7,886 bases of DNA from Myxococcales bacterium (GCA_020430865.1 JAGQIY010001488.1:1-7886), one strand, 5' to 3'; counted from the stretch's first letter, positions 1 through 7,046 are shown. Notes: generated by a model from the letters alone, not told the origin. Translations and numbers: made by a program.

Positions 1-627
1 AGGCATGAAGCTGTCATCGATCGCCAGGGCGCGCTGGATGTTCAGCTTCGCGCGCTCGAGATCGTTGGCGCCATCCGCGTTCTTGACGTCGTTTCCGCGC
101 TCCATCTGCAACGCGGCAACGCTGACGAGCGCCTCCACGTTCTGGAACTTCGCGTCACGGATGATCTGCTCCAGCTTGTCGATGGTCGCATCCAGGTTCT
201 TGCTACTTTGGTACTCGTAGAGTGCCAGCTGAGCGCGGGCGCGATGAAAGTCCTTCGAGGCGTTGGCCGCAGCCTGAAACTGCGCCTTGGCCTTGTCGTC
301 CTGTCCACAGCGCGCGTAGGCGAGCCCCGCGTTGTAGAGTGCCTCGGGGAAAGCCTTGCCCGACGCGCTCTGCTGCTCCTTTGCGGAGTTGAGGAACTCC
401 CCTGCGACGCTGCCACAGCTCGCCTCGCTCCAACTGCCCTTCTGGTCGTTGGAGACGAACTGATCGAGGGCGCGAGCGAAGCCGGCCGCCGCTGCCTTGG
501 TAACCGCTTGGCCACCTTTGGTGCGCTTTCCGCTGTCGTCCTTGGGGCTGATGGCACCCGGGGTGCTGCTACCGCCACAAGCCACGCACGCCAGCACGCC
601 CAGAACTGAGAGATTAGTCCATTTCAT
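1..627 (-). CDS. TPR-containing lipoprotein, C-terminus cut off by window edge
   Basis: The first 209 codons of a minus-strand gene are present, open from ATG at 627 to base 1 with no stop. A GGAG ribosome site (635-638) lies 7 bases before the ATG. The N-terminus (MKWTNLSVLGVLACVACGGSS) is a short lipoprotein signal; either C14 or C17 could be the acylated cysteine. The residue after either one (V or G) is not Asp, which favours outer-membrane sorting. A low-complexity linker (about 18-45) precedes helical repeats. TPR-like units are seen at about 93-122 (ALYNAGLAYARCGQDDKAKAQF), 127-158 and 162-206. C71 and C107 could form a disulfide. It is the third gene of the TPR operon, 73 bases after the 1233-aa gene. 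By position and type it could correspond to AglT/GltE of Myxococcus, but this is inference; the visible part only supports 'TPR lipoprotein'. It would act as an outer-membrane-anchored scaffold on the periplasmic side. Confidence 0.87.
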   Translation of the reverse strand, partial: MKWTNLSVLGVLACVACGGSSTPGAISPKDDSGKRTKGGQAVTKAAAAGFARALDQFVSNDQKGSWSEASCGSVAGEFLNSAKEQQSASGKAFPEALYNAGLAYARCGQDDKAKAQFQAAANASKDFHRARAQLALYEYQSSKNLDATIDKLEQIIRDAKFQNVEALVSVAALQMERGNDVKNADGANDLERAKLNIQRALAIDDSFMP

Positions 628-634
628 GATGATT

Positions 635-638
635 CTCC
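635..638 (-). promoter_or_regulatory. Ribosome binding site of TPR lipoprotein gene
   Basis: Read on the minus strand, CGGAG is followed by AATCATC and then ATG at 627. The 7-base spacing is ideal and supports this start for the truncated lipoprotein gene. Confidence 0.7.
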
Positions 639-656
639 GAGAGACCTGAGAGTTGG

Positions 657-689
657 CGAGTCAGCGGCCCCGATGGCGCCGCTGACTCG
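657..689 (-). other. Intercistronic perfect hairpin
   Basis: A perfect 12-bp inverted repeat, CGAGTCAGCGGC (657-668) and GCCGCTGACTCG (678-689), encloses a 9-base loop. It lies between the stop of the 1233-aa gene (701-703) and the start of the lipoprotein gene (627). On the minus-strand transcript no U-run follows the stem, only CCAACTCTCAGG, so it is not a classical Rho-independent terminator. It could be an mRNA-stabilising 3' structure, a processing site, or a partial attenuator that sets the ratio of lipoprotein to the upstream proteins. The structure is seen directly; the role is inferred. Confidence 0.75.
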
Positions 690-700
690 GCCTCCTGACC

Positions 701-3700
701 TCACTCCTTGGAAGCTCCCGGCTTGGGCTCTTCCGCTTCTGCGGCCGGTGCGGTGACGAAGGGCTCCCCGCCGATCTTCAGCGGATAGGGGCGCTCCTTC
801 AGCGTGCTGTTCACGAGGTTCGGAGAACCGCGGAACTCGTCGATGAGGTGGTACTCGTTCTTGTAGTTGTCGGCGAGCCACTCCTCACAGGTACGAGAGT
901 ACTCGTCGAAGTACTGGTACTTGACCGAGTAGTCGAGGCAGGTCCGGAAGGCGGACTTGGCCATCTGCTTCTGAGGCTCCGAAGCGTCGTCCAGCGCACC
1001 GTAGTAGGCCGTCCGCAGCTCGTAGTCCTGCTTCATCCAACCCGGGATGGGTGCCGCACGGAACTCCTTGACGAAGGTTCCCCACATGTCTCCAACCCGA
1101 GCACCTGCTGCGATGACCCACTTCGGCGGTGGGCTGGGCACCAGATCGATGATCTTCTTGTACTCAGCCGTCGCGTCCTCGATCAGCGGGCGCTTCTTGG
1201 TGATCCACGCCTTGACCTTGGTGTTGATGTGGTCCTTGACCGCCTGAGTGGTGCTAGGCCCCTTGTACTCGGGGAACTTTACCGCCTCGACCTTGGCGCG
1301 CTTCTTCTCGGCGAAGTAGAACATCGCCTCGCCGACTGCCTCCAGGGCTCGACCTAGCTTCCGAGCGTCGCCCCCATCCTTCTGGATGGACTCCGCTGCC
1401 TTCGCCGGGTCTTTCCATGTGGCAACCACCTTTCCGTACTCCGTGTCGGCGTTGCGTCCTCGGTTCAGTTCCATGTAGGCGCGACCGGCCAGGGCGTGTG
1501 CCTGCACCTTCACGTCCAGGGCGGCCTTGCTGTCGATCAATCGCATGGCGCCCTGGAGACGCTTGGCGACCTGGCCCCAGTCCTTCTTTTCCGCGTAGTA
1601 AGCCGCGACCGCGAAGGCAACCTGTGCAGCTTGCTCCGCCTTGCGAGCGCCGTAGTAGCGATTGAACTTGTTCGCGTCGTCGATCGCCCGCTCCTCGTCG
1701 CCGAGCCCGAGGCGAAGCACCACGGCGTCGCTCAAGGCCTGGTCGGCGAACTCGCCCTTGTACTTCGTGTCAGCCGCGTACTTCTCGTAGAAGTCCGCCG
1801 CCTTGTCGTACACGGCGATGGCTTGGTAGTTGCCGCCGATCTCGTAGGTCGCCTTCTGGGCTAGCTCGGTCTTGTTCATCCCGAAGCGCGGGTTGAGCAG
1901 GATCAAGCGAGCCTGGATCGACTTCGCCAACAGACGACCGGCCTGGTAGGCCTTCGCCATGTTGTAGACGATCTCGTCCATCTGACCGCACTGGGACTTC
2001 TCCCCGTTCTCCAGCTGCTTCTCACCGTAGGTGCGCCACAGCTCCAGGTAGGCGTCGCCACCTTCCTTGTAGAGCTCGAGGGACTTGGCAACGTCGCCCT
2101 TGGACTGGGTGTCGTCCGCGAGCTCGACCGTCTTCTGCGCCTTCAAGCGCTGGATGTCGCACTGGATGCGGTTGAGGGTCTCGCACTGCTCGGCGTTGTC
2201 CTCCGCCTTCTTGCCTGTGCAGAACGACTCGATGAACAGGGGTACGTCCGAGCCCATCGCATCGAAGCACGAAGGACGCGGTGGATCCGCCTTGGACCCC
2301 AGAACGTTCACCGATTCGAGATACAGCTGGGCCGCGAACACCGCTGATTCGTGATCCGCGTGGTTGATCGCGATGTCACGGAAAGCGAGAGCTGCCTCCT
2401 CCCAGTGCTGTGACTCGAAGTAGGTGCGAGCACGAGCAAACTTGACGTCGACGTAGTTGTCGTAGGCCTTCGCGTCGCCCTTGGGCGGCTTGACGTAGCA
2501 GACGTAGCGATTGAAGGCGGTGACCATGCCCTTCTGAGTCTCGGTGAACTCCTTGGGCTTCAGCTTCTCCCACTCGCTCTTGTCCTTGTCGTCCTTGCCT
2601 CCGACGCCCTTCGGACCCAGGCCCTTGCCCTTGCGATCCGCGTCGCCCTTGTAAATCTGGTCGTACATCTTCTGGTAGCAGAGGACCGACGCGAACGCGG
2701 CTTCAGCCGCGTCAGGGCCGGTGGGGTTCTCTGCAACCACCGCGTCGAAGGCGGGACCACACTTGTCCCAGCGCTCCTGGAAATAGAGCAAGTCCGCCAT
2801 CGCGTACTTGATCTTGTAGAGGTTCGGCCAGTCTTCCTTGACGATGCGCGGGAACTCGAACTTGGCGAACTCCTGCGACGTGAAGTTGTCGGCGATCTTC
2901 TGATAGAGGTACGCCGCGAGGTCCATCGTCTTCTTGTCGCCGGTGCCGCGTACGCCACCGGAGCCGACGGCCTCGAGGTGCCAGGACATCGCCGTTTCCG
3001 CGAGCAAACCAGCGGTCACGTTGGAGCACTCGAGCTTCGACTTGTCGCTGTGGCTCTCCTTGACGTACGAGTTACGCACGCTCAGCTGGCGGTCGAGCTC
3101 CTTCTTGACCGAGTCCTTGTCCTTGCCGCTCAGCGCCATGACCGCGCCAGTGACCTGTCCCTGGTAGAAGCAGAGCCGGTCGCCCTTGTCGCGGCTCATC
3201 AGGTCCTTGTAGAGCGTGATTGCCTCGCGGTAGTGACCCGTGTCGAGGTACGCCAAGCCCAGCTCATTGAGCATCTCGATGGTCTTGGTGTTCTCGCCCG
3301 CTCCGTCGCCGCTCAGGCCCTTGAAGAAGTTGTACGCAACCTCCGGGCGTCCGCTTGCCGCGTAGACGGGGATCATGTCCCGGCGCGCCGACTTCGCGAG
3401 CTGCTTGGCGTTCGGGAGACTCGCGTACTTGTCACCGTACTGGATGACCTCCTTGAACTCCTGCAGCGCCTTGGCGTACTCGCCCTGGTTCCAGTACACG
3501 TAGCCCAGCTTGTAGTGGGCGTAGCCGAACACCTTGTTGGTGGGCGGCGGGTACTCAGTCACCTTGCGGTAAGACTGCTCTGCCAGCTCCCAGGCGCTCG
3601 GATCGGCCTGGGCCTCGAGGAAGAACAACTCACCGAACGCGAGGTAGGCGTTGGGGATGTAGGGCGACTTGGGCGCCTTCTGGATCAGCTCGTAGTAGAC

Positions 3701-4402
3701 CGCGCGAGCGTTCTTCAGATCCTTCGCCTGCTCGTACTCGTAGGCGAGGTAGTAGAGCACCTCGTCGATCTTGGAGTAGCTCGGATAGGCCGTCTTCATC
3801 AGCTTGTAGTAAGCGATGGCCTTTTTCCGTGCGGCATTAACAATCTTGCGCGCCTGAGAAGCCTCCTTGCGCGCCTTGTTGATCGCTGCGACCTTGCCCT
3901 TGCGGCGGCTCGACTTGAGGTCTTGCGCCTTGATCTCAGCCTCGATCTTGTCGCGATTCGCCGCGCTCTCGAGTTCGACGTATGCTTCCGCGAGGCGACG
4001 GATCAGCTGAGGGCGATCCGGCGAACGCTTGCCCGTTCGCTTGAACAAGCGCTCCAGTCCCTGGATCTCGGTGATGAGCAGCGCTCGGCCACGCGCTTGT
4101 AGCCGGGTCTTGCGCGCGTCGCGCTGTCCGGCCGCCATCTCCTGATCGGGGTTCTTCGGCTTGGTGTCCTTCTTGGAGTTCACCTCGCGCGGCGGGGGCG
4201 CGCTCTTGAACGCGGTTCCTCGCTTTTGCTTGATCTCGAAGCTCTTTGGCCCGCCTGGACAGGTATTGAGCTCCTTCTCCGCCGCGGGGGCGACGCAGGA
4301 ATTCGGCATCGGCTTTGCCGACTGCGCAGCCGAGCCACTGGCGCTGCTAAGCAGCAACCCCAGTAGCGCGGCCAGAACGGGAACGACTCGTGAAGAGTTC
4401 AT
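701..4402 (-). CDS. Very large secreted TPR scaffold protein (AgmU/GltD-like candidate)
   Basis: 1233 aa, ATG at 4402 with a GAAGG ribosome site 6 bases upstream, stop TGA at 703-701. Residues 1-26 form a Sec signal peptide (hydrophobic core VVPVLAALLGLLLSS, likely cut near SAA-QS) with no lipobox. Residues 90-197 are very basic and helical. Then TPR-like helix pairs run almost to the end: about 210-245, 247-285, 293-325, 376-403, 527-562, 650-685, 755-790, 849-880, 884-915, 925-956 and 963-995. A Lys/Gly-rich flexible linker lies at about 585-618, and the tail (1216-1233) is Ala/Glu/Pro-rich. There are 14 cysteines, an even number, suggesting disulfides in the periplasm. No catalytic motif is visible. 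It follows the 584-aa gene by 11 bases, so translational coupling is likely. Size, export and TPR content resemble AgmU (GltD), a roughly 1200-aa TPR protein of Myxococcus gliding motility; that link is family-level inference. It could equally belong to another TPR-based envelope complex. Confidence 0.95.
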   Translation of the reverse strand: MNSSRVVPVLAALLGLLLSSASGSAAQSAKPMPNSCVAPAAEKELNTCPGGPKSFEIKQKRGTAFKSAPPPREVNSKKDTKPKNPDQEMAAGQRDARKTRLQARGRALLITEIQGLERLFKRTGKRSPDRPQLIRRLAEAYVELESAANRDKIEAEIKAQDLKSSRRKGKVAAINKARKEASQARKIVNAARKKAIAYYKLMKTAYPSYSKIDEVLYYLAYEYEQAKDLKNARAVYYELIQKAPKSPYIPNAYLAFGELFFLEAQADPSAWELAEQSYRKVTEYPPPTNKVFGYAHYKLGYVYWNQGEYAKALQEFKEVIQYGDKYASLPNAKQLAKSARRDMIPVYAASGRPEVAYNFFKGLSGDGAGENTKTIEMLNELGLAYLDTGHYREAITLYKDLMSRDKGDRLCFYQGQVTGAVMALSGKDKDSVKKELDRQLSVRNSYVKESHSDKSKLECSNVTAGLLAETAMSWHLEAVGSGGVRGTGDKKTMDLAAYLYQKIADNFTSQEFAKFEFPRIVKEDWPNLYKIKYAMADLLYFQERWDKCGPAFDAVVAENPTGPDAAEAAFASVLCYQKMYDQIYKGDADRKGKGLGPKGVGGKDDKDKSEWEKLKPKEFTETQKGMVTAFNRYVCYVKPPKGDAKAYDNYVDVKFARARTYFESQHWEEAALAFRDIAINHADHESAVFAAQLYLESVNVLGSKADPPRPSCFDAMGSDVPLFIESFCTGKKAEDNAEQCETLNRIQCDIQRLKAQKTVELADDTQSKGDVAKSLELYKEGGDAYLELWRTYGEKQLENGEKSQCGQMDEIVYNMAKAYQAGRLLAKSIQARLILLNPRFGMNKTELAQKATYEIGGNYQAIAVYDKAADFYEKYAADTKYKGEFADQALSDAVVLRLGLGDEERAIDDANKFNRYYGARKAEQAAQVAFAVAAYYAEKKDWGQVAKRLQGAMRLIDSKAALDVKVQAHALAGRAYMELNRGRNADTEYGKVVATWKDPAKAAESIQKDGGDARKLGRALEAVGEAMFYFAEKKRAKVEAVKFPEYKGPSTTQAVKDHINTKVKAWITKKRPLIEDATAEYKKIIDLVPSPPPKWVIAAGARVGDMWGTFVKEFRAAPIPGWMKQDYELRTAYYGALDDASEPQKQMAKSAFRTCLDYSVKYQYFDEYSRTCEEWLADNYKNEYHLIDEFRGSPNLVNSTLKERPYPLKIGGEPFVTAPAAEAEEPKPGASKE

Positions 4403-4413
4403 GAGTTACCTTC

Positions 4414-6168
4414 TTACCTCCCACACGCGGACTCGACGACCTGGCGATAGAAGCCCAGCTCGTCGCGCCAATACTCGCCGTCGAACGGCCACAGGACGTG
4501 CTCCTCGTCCGGCTGAACCACGCCGAAAATCTTCGCGTCCGCCTTCGACACCTGCCCACCCTTGAGCTTTTCGTCGAGCTTGTTGCGGAGCGCGTTCGTG
4601 ATGTCGATGAGGATCTTCTCACCGTTACGCAGGTGCTCGTCGAGTTCATCCAAGTTGCGCTGGTAGCGCTCCATGGCGAGCTCTCCGGCCCGCTTCACCG
4701 CCTGCTGGCGGGCGAACTTCACGACGTCCTGAACCTGCTGTCCGAGCTTCGAGCTCTTGAAGCTGGCGGGTGCTTGCCCGTAGCGAGCAAGCTCGTCGTC
4801 CAACACGCGCACGTACTGGATGTTGCGCAGGAGCTGACGATCGCTGAGCGCGTTCTTCACGATCGGCTTGATCCTCGGGCTCAGGTCGGCCTTGTCGTCT
4901 TGCACCTGCTTGAGAAACTTGAAGAACGGTTCTTCTTGGTTCGGACCCTTGAAACGCTTCAGGGTCTTGTCCAGGTCGTCCTTGATGGGCTGGTACTTCT
5001 TGTTGAATCTCGCGACGATGGTAGTCGCACCCTCGTAGTTGCAGTTGGCGAAGTAGATGACCGCCTTGAGGATGTCCGCCTCGGGATAGAACGAGTTCGG
5101 GAAGTACGGTGACTGAATCGTGTGGATGTTGCCCAGCGCGCGTGGATAGTCACCGGCCATGAAATAGGCCCAGGACTGCTCGAACAGAGCATCCAACCAG
5201 TACTCGCTGGCGGTCTGGATCATGTTCCAGTACTTCACCGCGGCGCTCAGCTTGGTGCTGTTGACCGATGGCGTATTGGTTTCGGCATCGAGCTTGATGG
5301 ATGCGGAGTAGTACGTGCGTGCCATCGACAGGTACGCGAGATCCCGCATGCGCGCTTCGTCCTCGACACCCGTGGCGCCATCGTCGATGGCCTTCTCGAC
5401 GCGCTGGAAGGACTTCACCGCGGGCACGGACTTACGCAACTGCACGTAGCTGACGCCGCTGAAGAACTGCGACTTCACGTAGTACTCGCTCGACGGGTCC
5501 ACCTTCTGGAACAGGCTGATTGCCTCCGCGAACTGACGGTTGCGGTACTTGTAGCGGCCCAGCATGTAGTTGAGCTGCCAGTACAGGTCGCGCTGCTGCG
5601 GGTTGTCGAAGCGCTTGATCTCCGCGTCGGAGTACTTGCCGACGCGCTCGATGATGTCCGCGGGCTCGGGCAACTGCGTTGCAAGCTTGGCGAGCCAGAG
5701 CAGCGTCTCCTTGAACTTCAAGTGGTTCTTGTTGTCCGCGATCAAGCTGAAGAGCGCGTAGCTCGACTGGTAGAACTTCAGTCGATAGAGCGAGATCGCC
5801 AGGTAGTACTCGCCCAGCTGACGGTTGCCGGGGTCATCTCCCGTCTCGCCATTCCATACGCGAAAGAGCGCCAGTGCCGCTTCGCTCCAGCGCTCCTTGT
5901 CGAACAGCTTCTTGGCTTGCGCCGCTTCCTCCGTCATCTGCCCCGCGACGACGGGACCGGTGCCACCACCCTGACCTTCGCCTTCCTCGTCCAGGTCGAT
6001 GTCGACATCGCCAGACTTACCTGCCTTGGCGTCCTTCTTCTTGTCCTTTGGAGGAGTGTCCTCGTCCAGGTCGATGACCTCCTGCGCTCGCGCGTCGGAG
6101 CTGTAGACGCTACCGAACAAAAACACGGAGCTGAGAATGCAGGCTGCGGCAAAGCGCTTTCTCGACAT
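4414..6168 (-). CDS. Secreted TPR protein, first gene of operon
   Basis: 584 aa from ATG at 6168; stop TAA at 4416-4414. I chose this ATG over an in-frame GTG at 6198 because AGAGGA (6172-6177) precedes it and because it gives a textbook Sec signal peptide (MSRKRFAAACILSSVFLFGS, cut after ARA at residue 28). The mature protein opens with an acidic/lysine low-complexity stretch (29-70) containing two related motifs, VIDLDEDT and DIDLDEEG. TPR-like helix pairs follow at about 83-110, 119-147, 194-224, 231-262, 322-350 and 360-392. A charged, possibly coiled-coil helix covers about 470-535. The C-terminus carries an aromatic motif, WPFDGEYWRDELGFYR (560-575), and ends near C582. C376 and C582 are the only cysteines of the mature chain. 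No enzymatic signature is visible; it is probably a periplasmic or outer-membrane-associated scaffold partner of the two downstream TPR proteins. Exact family not recognised. Confidence 0.93.
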   Translation of the reverse strand: MSRKRFAAACILSSVFLFGSVYSSDARAQEVIDLDEDTPPKDKKKDAKAGKSGDVDIDLDEEGEGQGGGTGPVVAGQMTEEAAQAKKLFDKERWSEAALALFRVWNGETGDDPGNRQLGEYYLAISLYRLKFYQSSYALFSLIADNKNHLKFKETLLWLAKLATQLPEPADIIERVGKYSDAEIKRFDNPQQRDLYWQLNYMLGRYKYRNRQFAEAISLFQKVDPSSEYYVKSQFFSGVSYVQLRKSVPAVKSFQRVEKAIDDGATGVEDEARMRDLAYLSMARTYYSASIKLDAETNTPSVNSTKLSAAVKYWNMIQTASEYWLDALFEQSWAYFMAGDYPRALGNIHTIQSPYFPNSFYPEADILKAVIYFANCNYEGATTIVARFNKKYQPIKDDLDKTLKRFKGPNQEEPFFKFLKQVQDDKADLSPRIKPIVKNALSDRQLLRNIQYVRVLDDELARYGQAPASFKSSKLGQQVQDVVKFARQQAVKRAGELAMERYQRNLDELDEHLRNGEKILIDITNALRNKLDEKLKGGQVSKADAKIFGVVQPDEEHVLWPFDGEYWRDELGFYRQVVESACGR

Positions 6169-6171
6169 CGG

Positions 6172-6177
6172 TCCTCT
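6172..6177 (-). promoter_or_regulatory. Ribosome binding site deciding the start of the 584-aa TPR gene
   Basis: On the minus strand AAAAGAGGA is followed by CCG and ATG (6168). The spacing of 3-4 bases is short but the purine run is clear. The alternative GTG at 6198 is preceded by a C-rich stretch with no purine-rich site, so it is rejected. Confidence 0.6.
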
Positions 6178-6338
6178 TTTCTTGAGTGGGCTGAGCACGC
6201 GCGTTCGATGGGGGGAGCGGGGGACGACAGTCGCGACGTGCGAGCTGCGTTTGATCAGTCGCGATCCTCGTGGATCACGCTGGAAAACTCACATTCCGTG
6301 GCTGGCCCCAGGAGCGCTTTCCCCCTCGGCGCCAAAAA

Positions 6339-6357
6339 CGTAATGAGAATCAATAGA
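6339..6357. promoter_or_regulatory. Fur-box-like element in the TPR operon leader
   Basis: The segment CGTAATGAGAATCAATAGA matches 13 of 19 positions of the classical Fur box GATAATGATAATCATTATC, including the unbroken core TAATGA and AATCA. It sits in an AT-rich island in otherwise GC-rich DNA, about 15-35 bases downstream of the predicted transcription start of the TPR operon, where a bound repressor would block transcription. The match is seen directly. Binding by Fur or a related metalloregulator is inferred, and AT-rich chance similarity is possible. Confidence 0.3.
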
Positions 6358-6379
6358 TACCGGACGCGGCGTGGGCGAT

Positions 6380-6407
6380 GTTAGAAAGCCCCGCCAAGCG
6401 TTGTCAA
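6380..6407 (-). promoter_or_regulatory. Putative sigma-70-type promoter of the TPR operon
   Basis: On the minus strand a perfect -35 hexamer TTGACA (6407-6402) is followed by a 16-base spacer and TCTAAC (6385-6380), which matches 4 of 6 positions of TATAAT. Transcription would start near 6373 and give a leader of about 205 bases before the ATG at 6168. The leader contains the Fur-box-like element, a C-rich stretch (6209-6223 read on the minus strand) and a weak GATCC/GGATC hairpin (6263-6276). Confidence 0.5.
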
Positions 6408-6820
6408 GCGCCTCCCCTTGCCCAACATCCCCAAAGTTTCCGCCTTCTATCAGCGTTCGATTAATCCTCTCTGGCAGTAACAGCGAGCCGACCGAATGCT
6501 TGGGTTCTTGGGGGAGAGGATCGACGCCGTTTCGCAGCGGGTCGCTACCACCCGATCCGTGGTTGCCGCGCGGTGTCGAAACGCGTCGATCGAAACGATC
6601 GGAGTGGATCGCGAACGGCGAGTGCTCAGGCGGGCCCTTCGCGGCGACTCACTCCAGTGACACCCAAGGCCCAGGGCAGTCGAACGCTTGGAGGACGCTT
6701 CATGGCAGTCACGTGCAAACCTTCCGAGGCCACTGTGAGACGTCTCCTTCGCGGCGAGTTTTCCAGTCAAAACCCGCGCTCCGACGCGAAACCAAGCCGG
6801 CTTGGCTGCCATCATTCGGA
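6408..6820. other. Non-coding intergenic stretch with short repeats and palindromes
   Basis: No believable gene is seen here. The open frames on both strands use mixed third positions and codons rare elsewhere in the window (AGA, TTA, CGA, ACA), have Arg/Ser-rich products with no domain, and lack ribosome sites. The stretch holds a symmetrical CGATCG-AAA-CGATCG element (6587-6601), the 8-mer TCGAAACG twice (6577-6584 and 6590-6597), a palindrome GAGACGTCTC (6737-6746), and an imperfect direct repeat (6636-6658 and 6746-6767). No tRNA, CRISPR or insertion-sequence ends were recognised. Confidence 0.6.
6636..6767. repeat. Imperfect direct repeat pair, 110 bases apart
   Basis: The 12-mer CCTTCGCGGCGA occurs at 6636-6647 and 6746-6757. 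In both copies it is followed after 5 and 4 bases respectively by TCCAGT (6653-6658 and 6762-6767), so the similarity extends beyond the exact core. Function unknown; it could be a remnant of a small duplication or a pair of binding sites. Confidence 0.5.
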
Positions 6821-6850
6821 TTGACCTTTTACTCACCACTCGACTAGCGT
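6821..6850 (+). promoter_or_regulatory. Putative promoter of the Cys-rich lipoprotein gene
   Basis: TTGACC (6821-6826, 5 of 6 to the -35 consensus) is followed after 18 bases by TAGCGT (6845-6850), a degenerate -10. It would give a leader of about 190 bases before the ATG at 7047. The -10 is weak (3 of 6), and the repeated TAGCTT motifs further downstream could mark alternative starts. Confidence 0.35.
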
Positions 6851-6918
6851 ACGCGCCGAACACGAAGCCTCGAGCGGCACTGGTAGCCCACCAGCCGCAA
6901 CGCATCGAAAGCCTCTCA

Positions 6919-6991
6919 TCTAGCTTGGAGTGAGGTGCTCGACGGGGACCGGGTTCGGCTGATCCCCCAAGGTTGTGCTCTAGCTTGGAGT
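6919..6991 (+). repeat. 13-bp direct repeat TCTAGCTTGGAGT, copies 60 bases apart
   Basis: Identical copies lie at 6919-6931 and 6979-6991, 116 and 56 bases before the lipoprotein gene start at 7047. The shorter core GCTTGGAG also occurs at 6686-6693. The exact repetition close to the gene suggests binding sites for a regulator or two -10-like elements (TAGCTT); no good -35 is seen at the right distance for either copy. Confidence 0.55.
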
Positions 6992-7008
6992 TCCCCCGAA
7001 CGAACTCC
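6987..7008 (+). other. Small inverted repeat upstream of lipoprotein gene
   Basis: GGAGTTC (6987-6993) and GAACTCC (7002-7008) form a 7-bp stem with an 8-base loop. It overlaps the second 13-bp repeat and lies 38 bases before the start codon. It could be an operator or a leader hairpin. Confidence 0.4.
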
Positions 7009-7046
7009 GACGCAGCTCTGAAAGACGCGAAAGCAGGCGGAACACG

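Noticed and set aside
42..578. 178-aa minus-strand open frame
   Set aside because: Ser/Arg/Thr-rich product in the wrong frame; the same strand carries the real lipoprotein frame from 627 with lipobox and TPRs.
657..689. Hairpin as a Rho-independent terminator
   Set aside because: No T-run follows the stem on either strand, and the next gene in the same direction begins 30 bases further on with its own ribosome site.
2978..4102. 374-aa plus-strand open frame opposite the 1233-aa gene
   Set aside because: Mirror frame of a strongly coding region; low-complexity Val/Leu/Arg composition and no ribosome site or recognisable fold.
6166..6198. Upstream GTG (6198) as start of the 584-aa TPR gene
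   Set aside because: It lacks a ribosome site and adds ten residues before an otherwise ideal signal peptide; ATG 6168 fits better.
5122..6384. 420-aa plus-strand open frame opposite the 584-aa TPR gene
   Set aside because: It is antisense to a gene with signal peptide, TPRs and ribosome site; its Val/Leu/Arg-rich product shows no domain and is a typical high-GC shadow frame.
6454..6470. GTTCGATT segment resembling a tRNA T-loop
   Set aside because: No flanking stem, anticodon arm or acceptor pairing could be drawn around it.
6371..6905. Two overlapping open frames of about 150 aa in the intergenic gap (6371-6847 plus, 6450-6905 minus)
   Set aside because: Third positions are not G/C-biased, rare codons are frequent, no domains, and the plus frame begins within the operon promoter.
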